From Hibiscus mutabilis (taxonomy: Eukaryota; Streptophyta; Magnoliopsida; Malvales; Malvaceae): 64,000 nt of DNA. Both the position numbers and the translations under genes were made by a program. Below the pieces are notes generated by a model that searched no databases, was not told where the DNA came from, and worked only from the letters and a program-made list of their open reading frames with translations. The stretch spans positions 13,020,001-13,084,000 of the forward strand of contig CM033752.1 of assembly GCA_019671005.1 (NCBI GenBank). The letters run 5' to 3'. The stretch's first letter is position 1, and each line of letters begins with the position of its first letter. Of this stretch, positions 46,377 through 57,620 are shown one piece after another.

Positions 46377-47600
46377 ATGGAGAAGGTTGCTAAGCAGCCA
46401 ATTAATTGCCAAGATGAGAAGCCTGTGCCAGAAGATAGTCTCAGGGAAGTAGAGAAAGAGGAAACAAAAGAAGATAATGCCAGCACCGATGCCAGACAGC
46501 ATACTGATGCCAGCACCGAGGCCAAACAGACTGATGCCAGCACTGTATTGGCAAAGCCAGTAGAGCTGGCACGTGTTTATCTGCCGCCACCATTTCTAGC
46601 AAGACTTCAAAAACATAAGCAAGATCAACAATTCAAGCACTTCTTAGAGGTTCTTAAGCAATTGCAAATCAACATTCTATTGGTAGAAGCCCTTGAGCAA
46701 ATGCCCAACTATGTCAAATTTATAAAGGATATTCTGTCCAAAACGAGAAAGTTGGGAGACTTTGAAACTGTTGCTCTAACCGAAGGATGAAGTGCCATGA
46801 TCCTAAACCGATTGCTACCAAAGCTAAAAGATCCGGGAAGCTTCACTATTCCCTGCACCATTGGCAACAAATTCATGGGCAAGGCATTGTGTGACATAGG
46901 AGCCAGCATCAACTTGATGCCAATGTCAGTCTTCCGAAAGCTTGGCATAGAAGCAAGACCTACCACAGTGACACTTCAGCTGGTAGACCAATCCTATGCA
47001 CATCCCGAGGGTAAGATTGAGGATGTGTTGGTAAAGGTAGACAAATTTATTTTTCCAGCTAATTTTATCATTTTGGACTATGAGGTTGATATTAATGTCC
47101 TGGTTATTTTGGGTAAACCTTTTCTTGCCACGGGTAGGGCTTTGATTGATGTTCATAAAGGGAACTAACAATGCGTATGAATGATTAGTCATGTTACATT
47201 TAATGTGTTTCAACCTTTGAAATGTGCAGATGAACTTGATGAGTGCCATAGAGAGGAGATGATGGAGTCCATTTACACTTTGGGCACGGCACAGTTATGC
47301 CAGGATACAGAATTTGATGCCAACAACTTAGATGGCATAGTTGATCTGTTTGAGGAACCAGAAGAACCAGTATTGGAGGCTGAAGAGGCGAGTTATATTG
47401 AGCCACTACAGTTGGCCGGTAGAGAAATTAAGGCATCGAGACCATCAATTGAGGAGCCACCAGCGTTGGAACTGAAACCACTGCCAGATCACTTGAAGTA
47501 TGCTTATTTAGGTGAACACTCACCTATATCGGTGATCATTGCCACTAGTCTCACTAACGATTGGGAGGAAATATTGTTAGCAATATTACGTGATTGATTA
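46377..47600 (+). pseudogene. Athila protease and flanking linker
   Basis: 46377-46790 is a charged linker with repeated DAS-T words (from GATGCCAGCACC repeats at DNA level), then PPPFLARLQKHKQDQQFKHFLEVLKQLQINI-like sequence typical before Athila protease. The retropepsin core is 46797-47168, with CDIGASINLMPMSVFRKLG (the usual residue after Asp is Leu; here Ile) and LGKPFLATGRALIDV. 47181-47597 is the acidic linker to RT. The protease core itself is open; a TGA at 46788 separates it from the linker. Confidence 0.9.
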
Positions 47601-48310
47601 TAAGCAGGCGTTAGGGTGGACTTTGGCAGACATCAGAGGTATTAGCCCAACCATTTGCATGCATAAGATTATCTTGGAAGTGTACCATGGCAAGACCATT
47701 GAAGGCCAAAGAAGGCTAAACCCAAGCATGAAAGAGATAGTGAAAAAGAGATCATAAAATGGCTTGATGTCGGGATTATATATCCCATTTCAGATAGCTC
47801 TTGGGTTAGCTTGGTGCAATGCATGCCAAAGAAGGGTGGCATAACTGTGGTACAAAATAGTGAAGCTGAGTTAATCCCCTCCAGAACTATCACAGGATGG
47901 AGAGTGTGCATGGACTATAGGAGGATGAACAATGCCATGAGGAAGGACCATTTCCCATTGCCATTCATTGATCAGATGCTAGACAGGTTGGCAGGTAAAG
48001 CTTTCTAATGTTTTTTGGATGGTTATTAAGGTTATAATTAGATTGCCATCACCCCTGATGATCAAGATAAGACTACGTTCACGTGCCCATTTAGGACGTT
48101 TGCATTTAGAAGGATGCCATTTGGCCTATGTAATGCACCGGCAACGTTTCAACGTTGCATGATGTCTATTTTTTCTGATATGATCAAGCACAACATGGAA
48201 GTGTTCATGGATGATTTCTCAGTGTTTGGCAAAACATTTGAGGAATGTCTTCTGAGTTTGGAGCAAGTCTTGAAGAGATACACAGAGACAAACCTAGTGT
48301 TGAACTGAGA
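47601..48310 (+). pseudogene. Athila reverse transcriptase
   Basis: The frame shows GIIYPISDSSWVSLVQ, WRVCMDYRRMN, the first catalytic Asp in FLDGY, MPFGLCNAPATFQRCM and the active site FMDDFSVFG near 48207-48233. Stops at 48006, 48027 and 48042 fall around the first Asp, and a TGA at 48306 ends the thumb region. Catalytic Asp residues are kept, but the protein cannot be made whole. Confidence 0.93.
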
Positions 48311-49139
48311 AAAATGCCACTTCATGGTGAAGAAGGGTGTTGTTCTCGGAAACAAGGTAACTAAGAGAGGGTTAGAAATGGATGAAGCAAAAGTTGAGGT
48401 AATTAAGCAACTGCCGCCTCCAACGAGTGTTAAAGGTATAAGGAGCTTTTTAGGACATGTCAGTTTTTACCGACGTTTTATTAAAGATTTTTCAAAAATT
48501 GCCAAACCTTTATGCTTGTTGTTAGAACATAATGCCACTTTTGCATTTGACGATTCTTGTTTGAGAGCATTTCAGGAACTTAAAGAGAAGTTGATCAATG
48601 CCTCTATAGTTGTGGCACAGGACTGGAATAAGCCCTTTGAGCTCATGTGTGATGCCAGCGACTATACCGTTGGAGCAGTCTTGGGACAGAGGTATGGAAA
48701 GGTTTTCCATGCCATCTACTATGTCAGCCGAACCTTGAACAAAGCACAACTAAATTACTCTACGACCAAGAAAGAATTTCTTGTAGTTGTATTTGCTTTT
48801 GACAAATTTAGATCTTATTTAATTGGTAACAAAGTTGTGGTTTTTACAGATCATTCGGCATTAAAGTATCTCTTGGCAAAGAAAGATGCCAAGCCCAGAC
48901 TAATCTGATGGATGCTCCTACTTCAAGAATTTGATCTTGAGATCCGAGACAAGAAGGGTAGTGAAAACTTAGTATCTGACCATCTCTCACGTCTGGAGCA
49001 TCCTCTTGAAGATGGTAAGACCAATTTTATAAGAGATGAATTTCTTGACGAGTATTTGCTTGCAGTAAATGCCGTGTCGTGGTATCCTGACATTGTCAAC
49101 TACCTGGTAAGTAACATTCTGTCACCAGACTTGGCGTAA
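48311..49139 (+). pseudogene. Athila RNase H and connection
   Basis: Contains VKGIRSFLGHVSFYRRFIKDFSKIAKPL (connection), then CDASDYTVGAVLG (catalytic Asp), YYVSRTLNKAQLNYSTTKKEFLVVVFAFDKF (catalytic Glu) and FTDHSALKYLL (catalytic Asp). Reads openly from 48324 to 48908; a TGA replaces an Arg codon near 48906. The segment to 49139 ends with the SENLVSDHLSRLE signature leading into integrase. Confidence 0.93.
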
Positions 49140-50272
49140 AATGCCAAGAAAAGGTTCTTGCGGGAAGCCAGGCAATACTATTGGGATGAGCCAATATTGT
49201 TCAAACAGTGTGCCGAACAAGTGATCTGCCGGTGTGTGCCCGAGGATGAACAACATAACATATTGCATCTATGCCATGCCGCGCCGTATGGAGGTCACTT
49301 TGCTGGGGTAAAGACTGCTGCCAAGGTACTGCAATCGGGATTCTTTTGGCCCACACTATATAAGGATGCCCACGAGTATGGAAAGGCATGTGATCGATGC
49401 CAACGGATGGGAAACATCTCTGGCAGACACCAACTACCACTCCAAAACATTATGCATGTGGATCTATTTGATGTATGGGGGATAGACTTTATGGGTCATT
49501 TTCCACCCTCATTTGGTAATGTATACATTCTTATGGCTGTTGACTACGTATCTATGTGGGTAGAAGCTGTTGCTCTGCCAACAAATGATGCCAAGGCTGT
49601 TGCCAAGTTCTTACATAAGCATATCTTTGCTAGATTTGGCGACCCTAGAGTGATTATTCATGATGAGAGCACTCATTTTAAATGTAATCTAATTTCAAAA
49701 GCTTTGTGCAGGTATGGTATACAGTAGATAATTGCCATGGCATATCATCCACAACAAACGGGCAAGCTGAGATTTCGAACAAGGAGATTAAAAACATCAT
49801 GGAGAAGACTGTTAATCCATCAAGGAAGGACTGGTCATTGAGACTAGATGAGTCCTTGTGGGCTTATAGGACTGCATTTAAAACTCCTTTGGGTACTTCA
49901 TCATTTAGACTTGTTTTCGGGAAACCATGCCATCTGCCAGTAGAGCTTGAGCATAAAGCCTACTGGGCCATCAGAACACTTGGCATGGCATGGAGAGCTG
50001 CTGGAGAAAAGAGGTTACTAGACCTAAATGAGTTGGAGGAATTCAGAACACAAGCCTATGAGAATGCCAGGATCTATAAGAAAAAGGCAAAACGATGGCA
50101 TGATAGTAGGATAATGCCAAGACAGTTTAAGGTAGGTCAACGTGTTTTGCTATTTAACTCACGGCTTAAATTGTTTCTAGGGAAACTCAGATCAAGATGG
50201 ATGGGCCCTTATGAAGTTGTGAAGCCCTATGCTCATGGAGTTATGGACATCAAGAATTTGAAGACGGGATAA
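49140..50272 (+). pseudogene. Athila integrase, one frameshift in the core
   Basis: N-terminal zinc domain HLCHAAPYGGHFAG...CDRCQRMG (about 49265-49410), then the core with WGIDFMGHFP (first Asp), VIIHDESTHF (second Asp) and, after a frameshift near 49715-49735, NGQAEISNKEIK (Glu). The D,D,E set is present across two frames. The second part (49706-50272) extends through WAYRTAFKTPLGTSSF to the C-terminal WMGPYEVV and ends at 50272. HD-E at the second Asp differs from the common SDGG. Confidence 0.92.
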
Positions 50273-51039
50273 ATCTTTAAGGTGAATGGCCAACGTTTAA
50301 AGCACTACATGGAAGGTGATCAGAACAATGCCAAGGAGGTGATCCTCTTGGCAGAGGTAACATGAAACACCATCAGGTTTGAACTCTTGTAAATATTAGG
50401 ATAGTTGTTTTCTTTGTTTTAGGTTTCAAGGTTTTTATTAGTTTTTCTTTCTTTTAAATTTTGAGTTTTTGTTCCTTTACTGTGTTGAAAGGTTTCCTTT
50501 GAGTTGTGTAGATTCAATATGCCAGGAGCACTGTCAGGATTGTTGGCAGGAGTCGATGCCCCAATAGAGGAATCTACTAGACATAGTGGTAGAATAGCTT
50601 GGCATGCAGCGGTGCAAAAGACGGAGGGGAGAGAGAAACCCTAGCTTGTCCAGCCCATTTAATAAAGAGAGAGTATTTTTCCTTAAATTTAAAACCCTTG
50701 GCCATTTAGAAAAAAAGAAAAAAATTAATTAGGTTAAAATTTAACCTAATCACCTTATCACTTTAAATCCTTACCCTATCCTATCACTTATCACCTTATC
50801 ACTTCGTCCTTATCACTCTACCCCTTTCAAATCAACTCTTTTTTTATTTTTCATCGTTATCCCTAATTACTCATCCTATTAAAACACTCAACCGACCCAA
50901 AACTTTTCACTTTCTTACCCTAGCCGGTTAAATAACCAAAACTCTCTCTCACTTTTTACTTTTCCTTTCAAGCAAGTACCAAAATCCAATTCGTCTCTTC
51001 ATCTTTGTTCAACACCGTTCAAATTCTTCAATGATTTCA
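50273..51039 (+). other. Athila spacer between integrase and downstream ORF
   Basis: About 770 bases. An ATG at 50519 opens only a short frame. 50740-50830 has degenerate repeats of CCTTATCACTT. AT-rich; it probably holds the leader for the downstream ORF. No gene is supported. Confidence 0.6.
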
Positions 51040-51968
51040 ATGGCTTCCTCTTCAACTTCTTTCAAGCGATTCTTCACGAAGAGATTTAGAAAAAGTTTGA
51101 AACTAATTTTGCTTCGAGAAGTTTTTGCTACGAGAAGCAGTTCGAGTTCAAAACTAAGACAACCCATGGCTTCCCTCCAGAAGTCATGTCTACGATTAAC
51201 TTGCACAAATGGACTCAGTTCTGCCAGCAACAAGGGGAAATCTATGCCACCATCGTTCACGAATTCTACGCGAACCTTGTGACCAAGGATTCGCCCTTCT
51301 TGATGATTAGAGGTAAATATGTTCATTTTAATTAAGGGTATATTAATAATATGTTTGAGTTAGATGGTGCAGAGGATGAGTATTTCGAGTACGTTGACTC
51401 AATGAACGCTGCCAATAGAAAGAGGCTACTGGTAGATTTGTGTGAGCCTGGCACAACATGGACAGTGTCATCCAATGGACACTGTACGGTGAAGAGGTTG
51501 GCATTGAAGCCCCAATGGAGAGGTTGGAATAACATTTTGAAAGGGAATCTGATGCCCACATCAAATAACAAGACTGTGTCTGAAGAGAGGATGATCCTGT
51601 TACACTCCATTGTTATGGGGTGCAAGATCAATGTTGGCAAACTTATTATTGAGGAAACTTACAAGTGCGCAGCGAAAGGTAATGGCAACTTGTTTTTCCC
51701 TTTGTTGATTTCTAACATTTGCATGCTCCATGGTGTGCCAAAGCTTGATACCGATAAGGGGAAAACAATCAAGGGAACAACAATTAATGTTGCTATATGG
51801 AGGAATCTCGTTGCTGCCGAGCCCAAGGACAAGGGCAAGGGGAAGGCCAAAGTGCCCACGCCAAGGCCTAAAGTGTCAAAGGCCGAGCCAGCAACCATGC
51901 CAGACAATTCCATGGTAATGTTGTCCCAAATTCACTATCGCCGGAGATCAAAAGCTAGAAAAAGCTGA
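51040..51968 (+). pseudogene. Athila downstream ORF, conserved 'putative plant transposon protein' domain
   Basis: The likely start is the ATG at 51040 (MASSSTSFKRFF). It shifts frame at about 51070-51090, then reads FYANLVTKDSPFLMIRGKYV and, after one TAA at 51333, FELDGAEDEY, TWTVSSNGHCTVKRL, WNNILKGNLMPTSNNKTVSEER, GCKINVGKLIIEE and LLISNICMLHGVP. This pattern matches the domain known as 'putative plant transposon protein', common downstream of pol in Athila elements at the place sometimes called env-like. Its role is unknown. No clear membrane span or signal peptide is seen, so calling it an envelope is not supported. Confidence 0.78.
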
Positions 51969-52455
51969 GGAGCTCAATGTCAAGATGCGACATTACATCC
52001 AGGCAAGGGATGTTGTAATCAGGGAGGCTCATACAAAATTATCAACTGATTTTGTGCCAGAATTTCCAGACTTCCCTACTGAGCTCTCTGCCAGTGATAA
52101 TGCCATGCCAGCTAGTCCAGTTCATACCCCATCTGATGCCACAGTCCCATTGTCTCCAATTCAAGTTGAGTCTGCCAGTTCTGATTCTTCATTTGAATCT
52201 AAGGAAACCAAAGCCAAGTCTACAAAATCCAAATTGCCAGTGACAACTGCTGTCCACACGCCATCTGATGCCACCGATGCAACTGTCGCATCGGAACCTG
52301 CCAAGAAAAAGGAGGAAGTTAGAGCCTCCACTGCCGCTTCAAAACCCAACCTAAAAAGAAATAAGCACATGGCCCCTGATCATGGGCCATTTGTGGGAAG
52401 AAAGACCCGTGTCGCACGAGAGATAGTCTCTGAAGGGGAGTCCTCTTCTATCTAA
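51969..52455 (+). pseudogene. Athila downstream ORF, low-complexity C-terminal part
   Basis: Follows the previous segment after a one-base frameshift near 51925-51950. 156 open codons from 51985: a short helix (MRHYIQARDVVIREAHTKL), then a Ser/Thr/Pro/Ala/Lys-rich tail with VHTPSDAT repeated twice and a basic end. Likely disordered. It ends with TAA at 52453-52455. Confidence 0.7.
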
Positions 52456-52915
52456 ACTCCTTTGCATTTCATTTCATTGCATTTACTTGATCATGCTTTT
52501 TTATTTTTTTCTATTTTTTTCTTGTATATATGTGTTGTTTCATGCATTGAGTATAATGCACATCTTAGGTTTGGGGGTATGTGTTTTCTCACATTTATGT
52601 CATGTCATACATTCCATGTTTAATTTCTGTTGCCATGCCATCTAGGTAGTAAAATTGACTAAGGGAGTGAAAGGATACTTGATGCATATTGCCTACACAT
52701 TATGCACTCTTCATGAACTTATACTAGAGTTATATTGTTGCACTTGAATTACTACCAACTTGGAAATATTGCACTGAGATAATGAGGACAAAAATAGAGC
52801 CAAATTCTGCTTGCCAGCACTTGTTGGCATTCTAACCAAAATTTTGTCGAGGTAACATTTTCATAGTTTTTTGTTTTTATTTTGATTGCATTACTTGAGG
52901 ACAAGCAATGAGTTA
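52456..52915 (+). other. Athila 3' untranslated region
   Basis: About 460 bases between the downstream ORF and the polypurine tract. It contains an extra purine-like phrase, TTAGGTTTGGGGGTATG (about 52565), that resembles the true tract. No gene is seen. Confidence 0.65.
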
Positions 52916-52927
52916 GGTTTGGGGGTG
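52916..52927 (+). other. Athila polypurine tract
   Basis: AGGTTTGGGGGTG directly before the LTR start TGTTACC. A G-rich tract of this form is usual for Athila. Confidence 0.75.
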
Positions 52928-54535
52928 TGTTACCTCTCCAAAAGTACTATTTTTAATGCCAATCTTACAATGCTTTTGCTTATTTTTAGGTACATTTAGT
53001 TGCATTAGGATGTTAAAATCATGCATTTGCATAAGGATTTTAGAATGTTGTCTATGCTAGTGTGAAGGGTTGTTTTGTTGGCAGTTTTGCAGGTTTGGCT
53101 TAGGATTTAGCTCAGAAAAGCAACACAGGAAGGAATGCCAGAGAAAATGTCGGGTGTTATTGGCACAGATGGACCAGACAATGCTAAGCATCGGTTGGCA
53201 GAGAAGTAAACTTGATGCCATGCCAAGAAATTGTTGGACCCCCAAAAAAATAGGAAATGGTCAGGCTCCGAAAAGATAGCAATTGGATCAATCTCCAAAA
53301 AAATAGCGGATAAGATGGTGCCAAGACTGGTTGGCAGATTCATGCCAAGCTTGGATGCCAAGGCAGCGTCGGCAGTATGACATCAGCTCTAACCTGATCA
53401 ACTCTCATTCAAATTTGGATAAGATAATTATCTCTTGTCCCTTGAATTTAAAATTCAAATGAGGAGCTCATCCTATCCCTTCTTTGCACGCCTATTTAAA
53501 CACCAACCGAGGAGGGCTAGAGACATGGATTGATAGACGATCAGAGTGAGGAGTTGGTGTACGATGATTGACAACCGGCTGCACCTTGGAAGGGTGGTCC
53601 AACCAGCTTGGCTGAGAAGCCTGGATCTTGAAGGGCTGCATCAAGAGATCCCTTCTACCCCATTTTCTCTTTCAAGTTATTTTATCTTGTTTTTAATGGT
53701 GATGTACTTTGAAAACGTTTGTGGGTTTTCGGTTAAATCCCTCACCATGAACTAATTTAATAGTTGGTGGGGGATGTTTTGCGTTGAACATTTTTTCATG
53801 TTTTAGTTTGTAATAATAAATTTGCCTTTGGCATTGTTTTATCTGTTTGGCATACTTTACTATTTCCTAAATACTATGCCAAGTGAGAGCTGGCACTGTT
53901 GGCCTATTGCTCCTCAATATCTTAACAGACTTGTGGTGGCAACGATTAAGTTGTTGAATATTGAGGACAGAAGCTTTGAGTGAACTCGTTCAAGCAAATA
54001 AACTTACTTCGGGAGTGAAATCTACCCCTTAGGAGTATAGACTAGATCTTAATCAAATTGGTTTATTTAAAATCATGCACTATAGAGATATAAGGGTTTT
54101 TACATGATCAATTTAGGGCAATGACCATCGAGAGAGGCTTTGCTAATTTTGAATCTGCTCAACAAACAATGCCAAGACATGTTGTTATTGAAGGCTGGCA
54201 CGGCATGAATAGAGTGAAAACCAGGCATTCCCTACCAACGCTCATCATTCATTAAAGCACCTTCCTTTCCAACGTCTTTACTTTACTTTTATTTCTTTTC
54301 TTTTCAATTATTTCCAAAACCAATTTTAAAACAAAACAACTTTTCCTTAAGGCAAGTAACAATCAAAGCAATTGAATTCCAAGTCAATCTCTATGGGATT
54401 GGTACTCAGCTTACTAGCTGTATTACTTGCAAACCATGTATACTTGCACATAAATGACTCATCTTGGCACTGTTTTATACTTTTCCAATACACATCTTCT
54501 GCCCCTTTTGCCAGCATTCACTTAGAGAGTCTACA
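52928..54535 (+). repeat. Athila 3' LTR
   Basis: 1608 bases, TGTTACC to TCTACA, matching 40177-41766. By eye I count about ten TGCCA and ten TGGCA words, several times more than base composition predicts. The right flank GCGCT (54536-54540) pairs with GTGCT at 40172-40176. Confidence 0.94.
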
Positions 54536-54540
54536 GCGCT

Positions 54541-55092
54541 CCTCACTAAGCCTTGTGTGCTTACGCTCTTATTGTCCATCAATGCAGAGAAATGGGAGCT
54601 TTGGAGGGAGCAATGAGCAAGGGATCCTAGCAAGACTTGTTTACCAAAGCATGTTGGACTAGACTATAAGTAATAAAGGCAATGGGGTACTTGTTATGGT
54701 TTTGGGGAAATGTTTTGATAAACTCCTTGTTTGAGCAAGTTAGTTTCATTCCTCTAAAGTTGTAAATGGCCTTTATGGTTTGTTTTTGGTGATGGTTTGA
54801 AGTTTCATGTTTTACTTGAATGGTTTTCTAGGTTGCATGCCTATAGATTTACGTTTGATGCAAAATGCCATGAATTGATGTTGAATCTGTGATATTATGC
54901 TGTGAAGTGTATCTTGAATATGTTGGATGTATGTTAGAAGCATGTTAGGGTGTTTTGGATAGACTAAAAGCTTGTTAAACCAGCTAAATGTGACATTACA
55001 GACCCAAATGTACCGATACATAGGGGACCGTATCGGTACGGTTAGGCAAAATCAAGAATGTTGTTTCGATACGGGCTTGTGTGTATCAGTAC
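54541..55092 (+). repeat. S1 second piece
   Basis: Resumes the TE-A-family LTR interrupted at 40176 (CCTCACTAAGCC, TGTCCATCAATGCAGAGAA). It runs to the GTACCGATACG motif cluster (about 55005-55092), where S3 is inserted. No gene is seen. Confidence 0.9.
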
Positions 55093-56659
55093 TATAACAC
55101 CCCTTATTCGGACTAGGAGAAAACCGGTTAAGAAGTGTTACCAGACAAAAATTACAACAGACATAAGATGACATAACAAAACTCAAATACTCATGTAACC
55201 AGAAATCAGGGTAAACTAAAACTTTTTGGTCATTTACAAAGATCAAGATCACAATACCTTTCATACTTAAAGGGTATGTTTACATAATACACATAACGAA
55301 CCATTTCTTATTACATACTGACTGATATTTAAGGTCAATCAGAAACCTAAGACTTTAGATTAATAATCTTTAAACTTACATGTTATATTATTTTAATAAA
55401 CATTTATTATCCGAGATTACTATATAAGCATCACATATCTCGACCAACCAACAACCATTCGATTTTCACATTTAACATGGCTTTTCTAGCAAGGAATCGT
55501 GAGACATTAAAAACTATTTAAAAATAAAGGGATAAATTCACTCAAATACTAATATCAAAGTTATTTTAAACAAGTATACAAACATTGATTCACGACCGTA
55601 AGTCATTATCTATGATTCTAAGGATAAGAAAGGTTAAGATTTCCTTTTTAAGATTTCATATCTGTCTTGAACTTATTCCTTTGAACAACTTATTGTCATT
55701 ACTATTAACTATCATCTTAGCATAAATATACCCTATTCAAATATGACTTAACATGAAGTCAATTACTAAGCAAAATATTAGTCTTTAGCAATTCATGAGT
55801 TGATATCGAATATGCCCTTAATTAACATAATTGTTTCGACAAGAAACATCCAAGTGATAGTGATAGTGTATTAATTCGTCTATCAAACACTTAAACACCA
55901 AACTCAAGCATCTAAGATATTAATACTCCAGATGTCGGACCTTTAGCAAACTTTAGCCACTTCAACTTAAACAAGCATTAGAACTATATTGTCCTATCCA
56001 CTCTAACACATATCTCAAGATAAATATAAACATACATACACAAATACCACACAAGATGGTTAACTACTCTGAGCATATACATATACCCAATTTTCCATAC
56101 CAACGCTATAACCCTTATAACAGTCTAAAGAGCAAGTAACCCATAAGACACATGAAAAAGGCCCGCATACACGTATGACAACAAAATGGACTAACAATTT
56201 AAGGCACATGTAAAAATCGAATTAACCAAATAAACGTGCTATCTATTATAACTCATAAGATAAGCAGCTATGAAATAATTATAGGCCCAATACAAAACTT
56301 AAATACTTATCGAGCTTATATACATGTATAGCCAAGATGGGATCTAAATGCAATATGCATACTTGATATCTATGTGACACCATCTAGGAGTTATAAAGAT
56401 AATATTTCAAACCATACTTATGGTTCCTTGTGATCACGTCCAGGCTCAAGAGAAAGTCCGAAGGCACATCTATCCTGAAATGTAATGAAGGAATAAGGTA
56501 AGCAATGGCTTAATGAGGTAGCTTAAAGTAACTAAAAGCATAAAACCATAATATAATCCTTCCTTCAAGTCTATTTATCATATAAAATTTCCAAGCTTGG
56601 ACAAGGAATTTAGCCATTTCAAAACAAGTCATTTGATCTATTATTCTCTTGCTTACAAT

Positions 56660-56960
56660 AATATTCATACAGGGTATTTACTTATATACCTCATACTTAG
56701 ACAAAATACATTCATTTATATACATATGTACCCAAGTCGAACCCTTTTCATATATACACAAGGTATTCGAGCAAAACACATTCATATACTCACATGGATA
56801 TTCAAACAAGATATAGGCATATATATACATACTGAATATTCAAACCAAACATATGCATTTATGTACATGTGTATTCAAACCAAACACATATGCACATACT
56901 TAAGGGCATTCCAGCAAAGCATGTCTGTTCACCCAAACAGATATTCATTAACCAATAAGT
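56660..56960. repeat. Degenerate ~50-bp repeats in S3
   Basis: Phrases such as CATATACTCACATGGATATTC, ATTCAAACCAAACA and GCATTTATGTACATGT recur roughly every 45-60 bases. They create a Tyr/Ile/His-rich reading frame (56597-56992) that is not a gene. Confidence 0.7.
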
Positions 56961-57299
56961 ACATGTTACTTGTTATGCAAGTTATTATATAATTCATTGA
57001 TATAACTTATAAACTTTTATGGTTTCTTTCTAATGTAGTTTGTAAGTTACTAGTCTATTTCTTATCAAACAAATTTTCAAACATAGCCTGACATGACCAA
57101 AAGTTACTTGTCATATAAGATAGCAACATGGCATATTGTAGCCTAGATCTTTGTCTCAAGAAGTACTAGAATTATTCATTAGCTTAGTTGCCAGTTTCGT
57201 TATCTATCCTTAACTTAGCTTTAAGAATCAAGTAGCCTATTTCACTTGTATAACTTTAGTTTAAAACACCCCTAGTATCATTAATTCATAAGCATGCAT

Positions 57300-57620
57300 T
57301 TATGTACACAAAGTGGTCCAAAATGTACTTATTTATATAAGTATATGTATATATATCCAAAAAGGTTCCTTAAATCATATATGTATTATATAAGTTCAAA
57401 ATAGTCAAATAAATACTTGCATTCTGCCAAATAAGTCCTTAAATCATGTGTATACGAATATAGGTTCAAAACAATCCAATACACGATAGGATTCTTTCAA
57501 AACAATCCTTAAATCTTGAGTATGTATAAATATATGTTCAAACAGTCCAAAACATAGTTGGGTTTATTCAAAACAATTTAATAAATCTTACTTTGATTTA
57601 CACTAAATAGTCCAGAATAC
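57300..57620. repeat. Degenerate ~75-bp repeats in S3
   Basis: TCCTTAAATC, ATATAAGTTCAAAA and CAATCCAATAC variants recur about four times at ~60-80-base spacing. Strongly diverged. Confidence 0.65.

Larger units (their letters stand above)
40177..54535 (+). mobile_element. Athila-lineage Ty3/gypsy element
   Basis: 14.36 kb including the 3-kb solo LTR S2; the element itself is ~11.3 kb, normal for Athila. LTRs of 1590 and 1608 bases start TGTTACC and end TCTACA. The flanks are GTGCT and GCGCT, a 5-base duplication with one transition. The primer site is the Asp type, gag-pol has Athila motifs, and an extra ORF follows integrase. Gag-pol runs in one frame (positions divisible by 3) from 45021 to 49727, then shifts. 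It is broken by more than ten stops. Confidence 0.94.

Noticed and set aside
51040..51968. Calling the Athila downstream ORF an envelope gene
   Set aside because: No signal peptide, fusion or membrane segment could be seen; the position alone is not enough.
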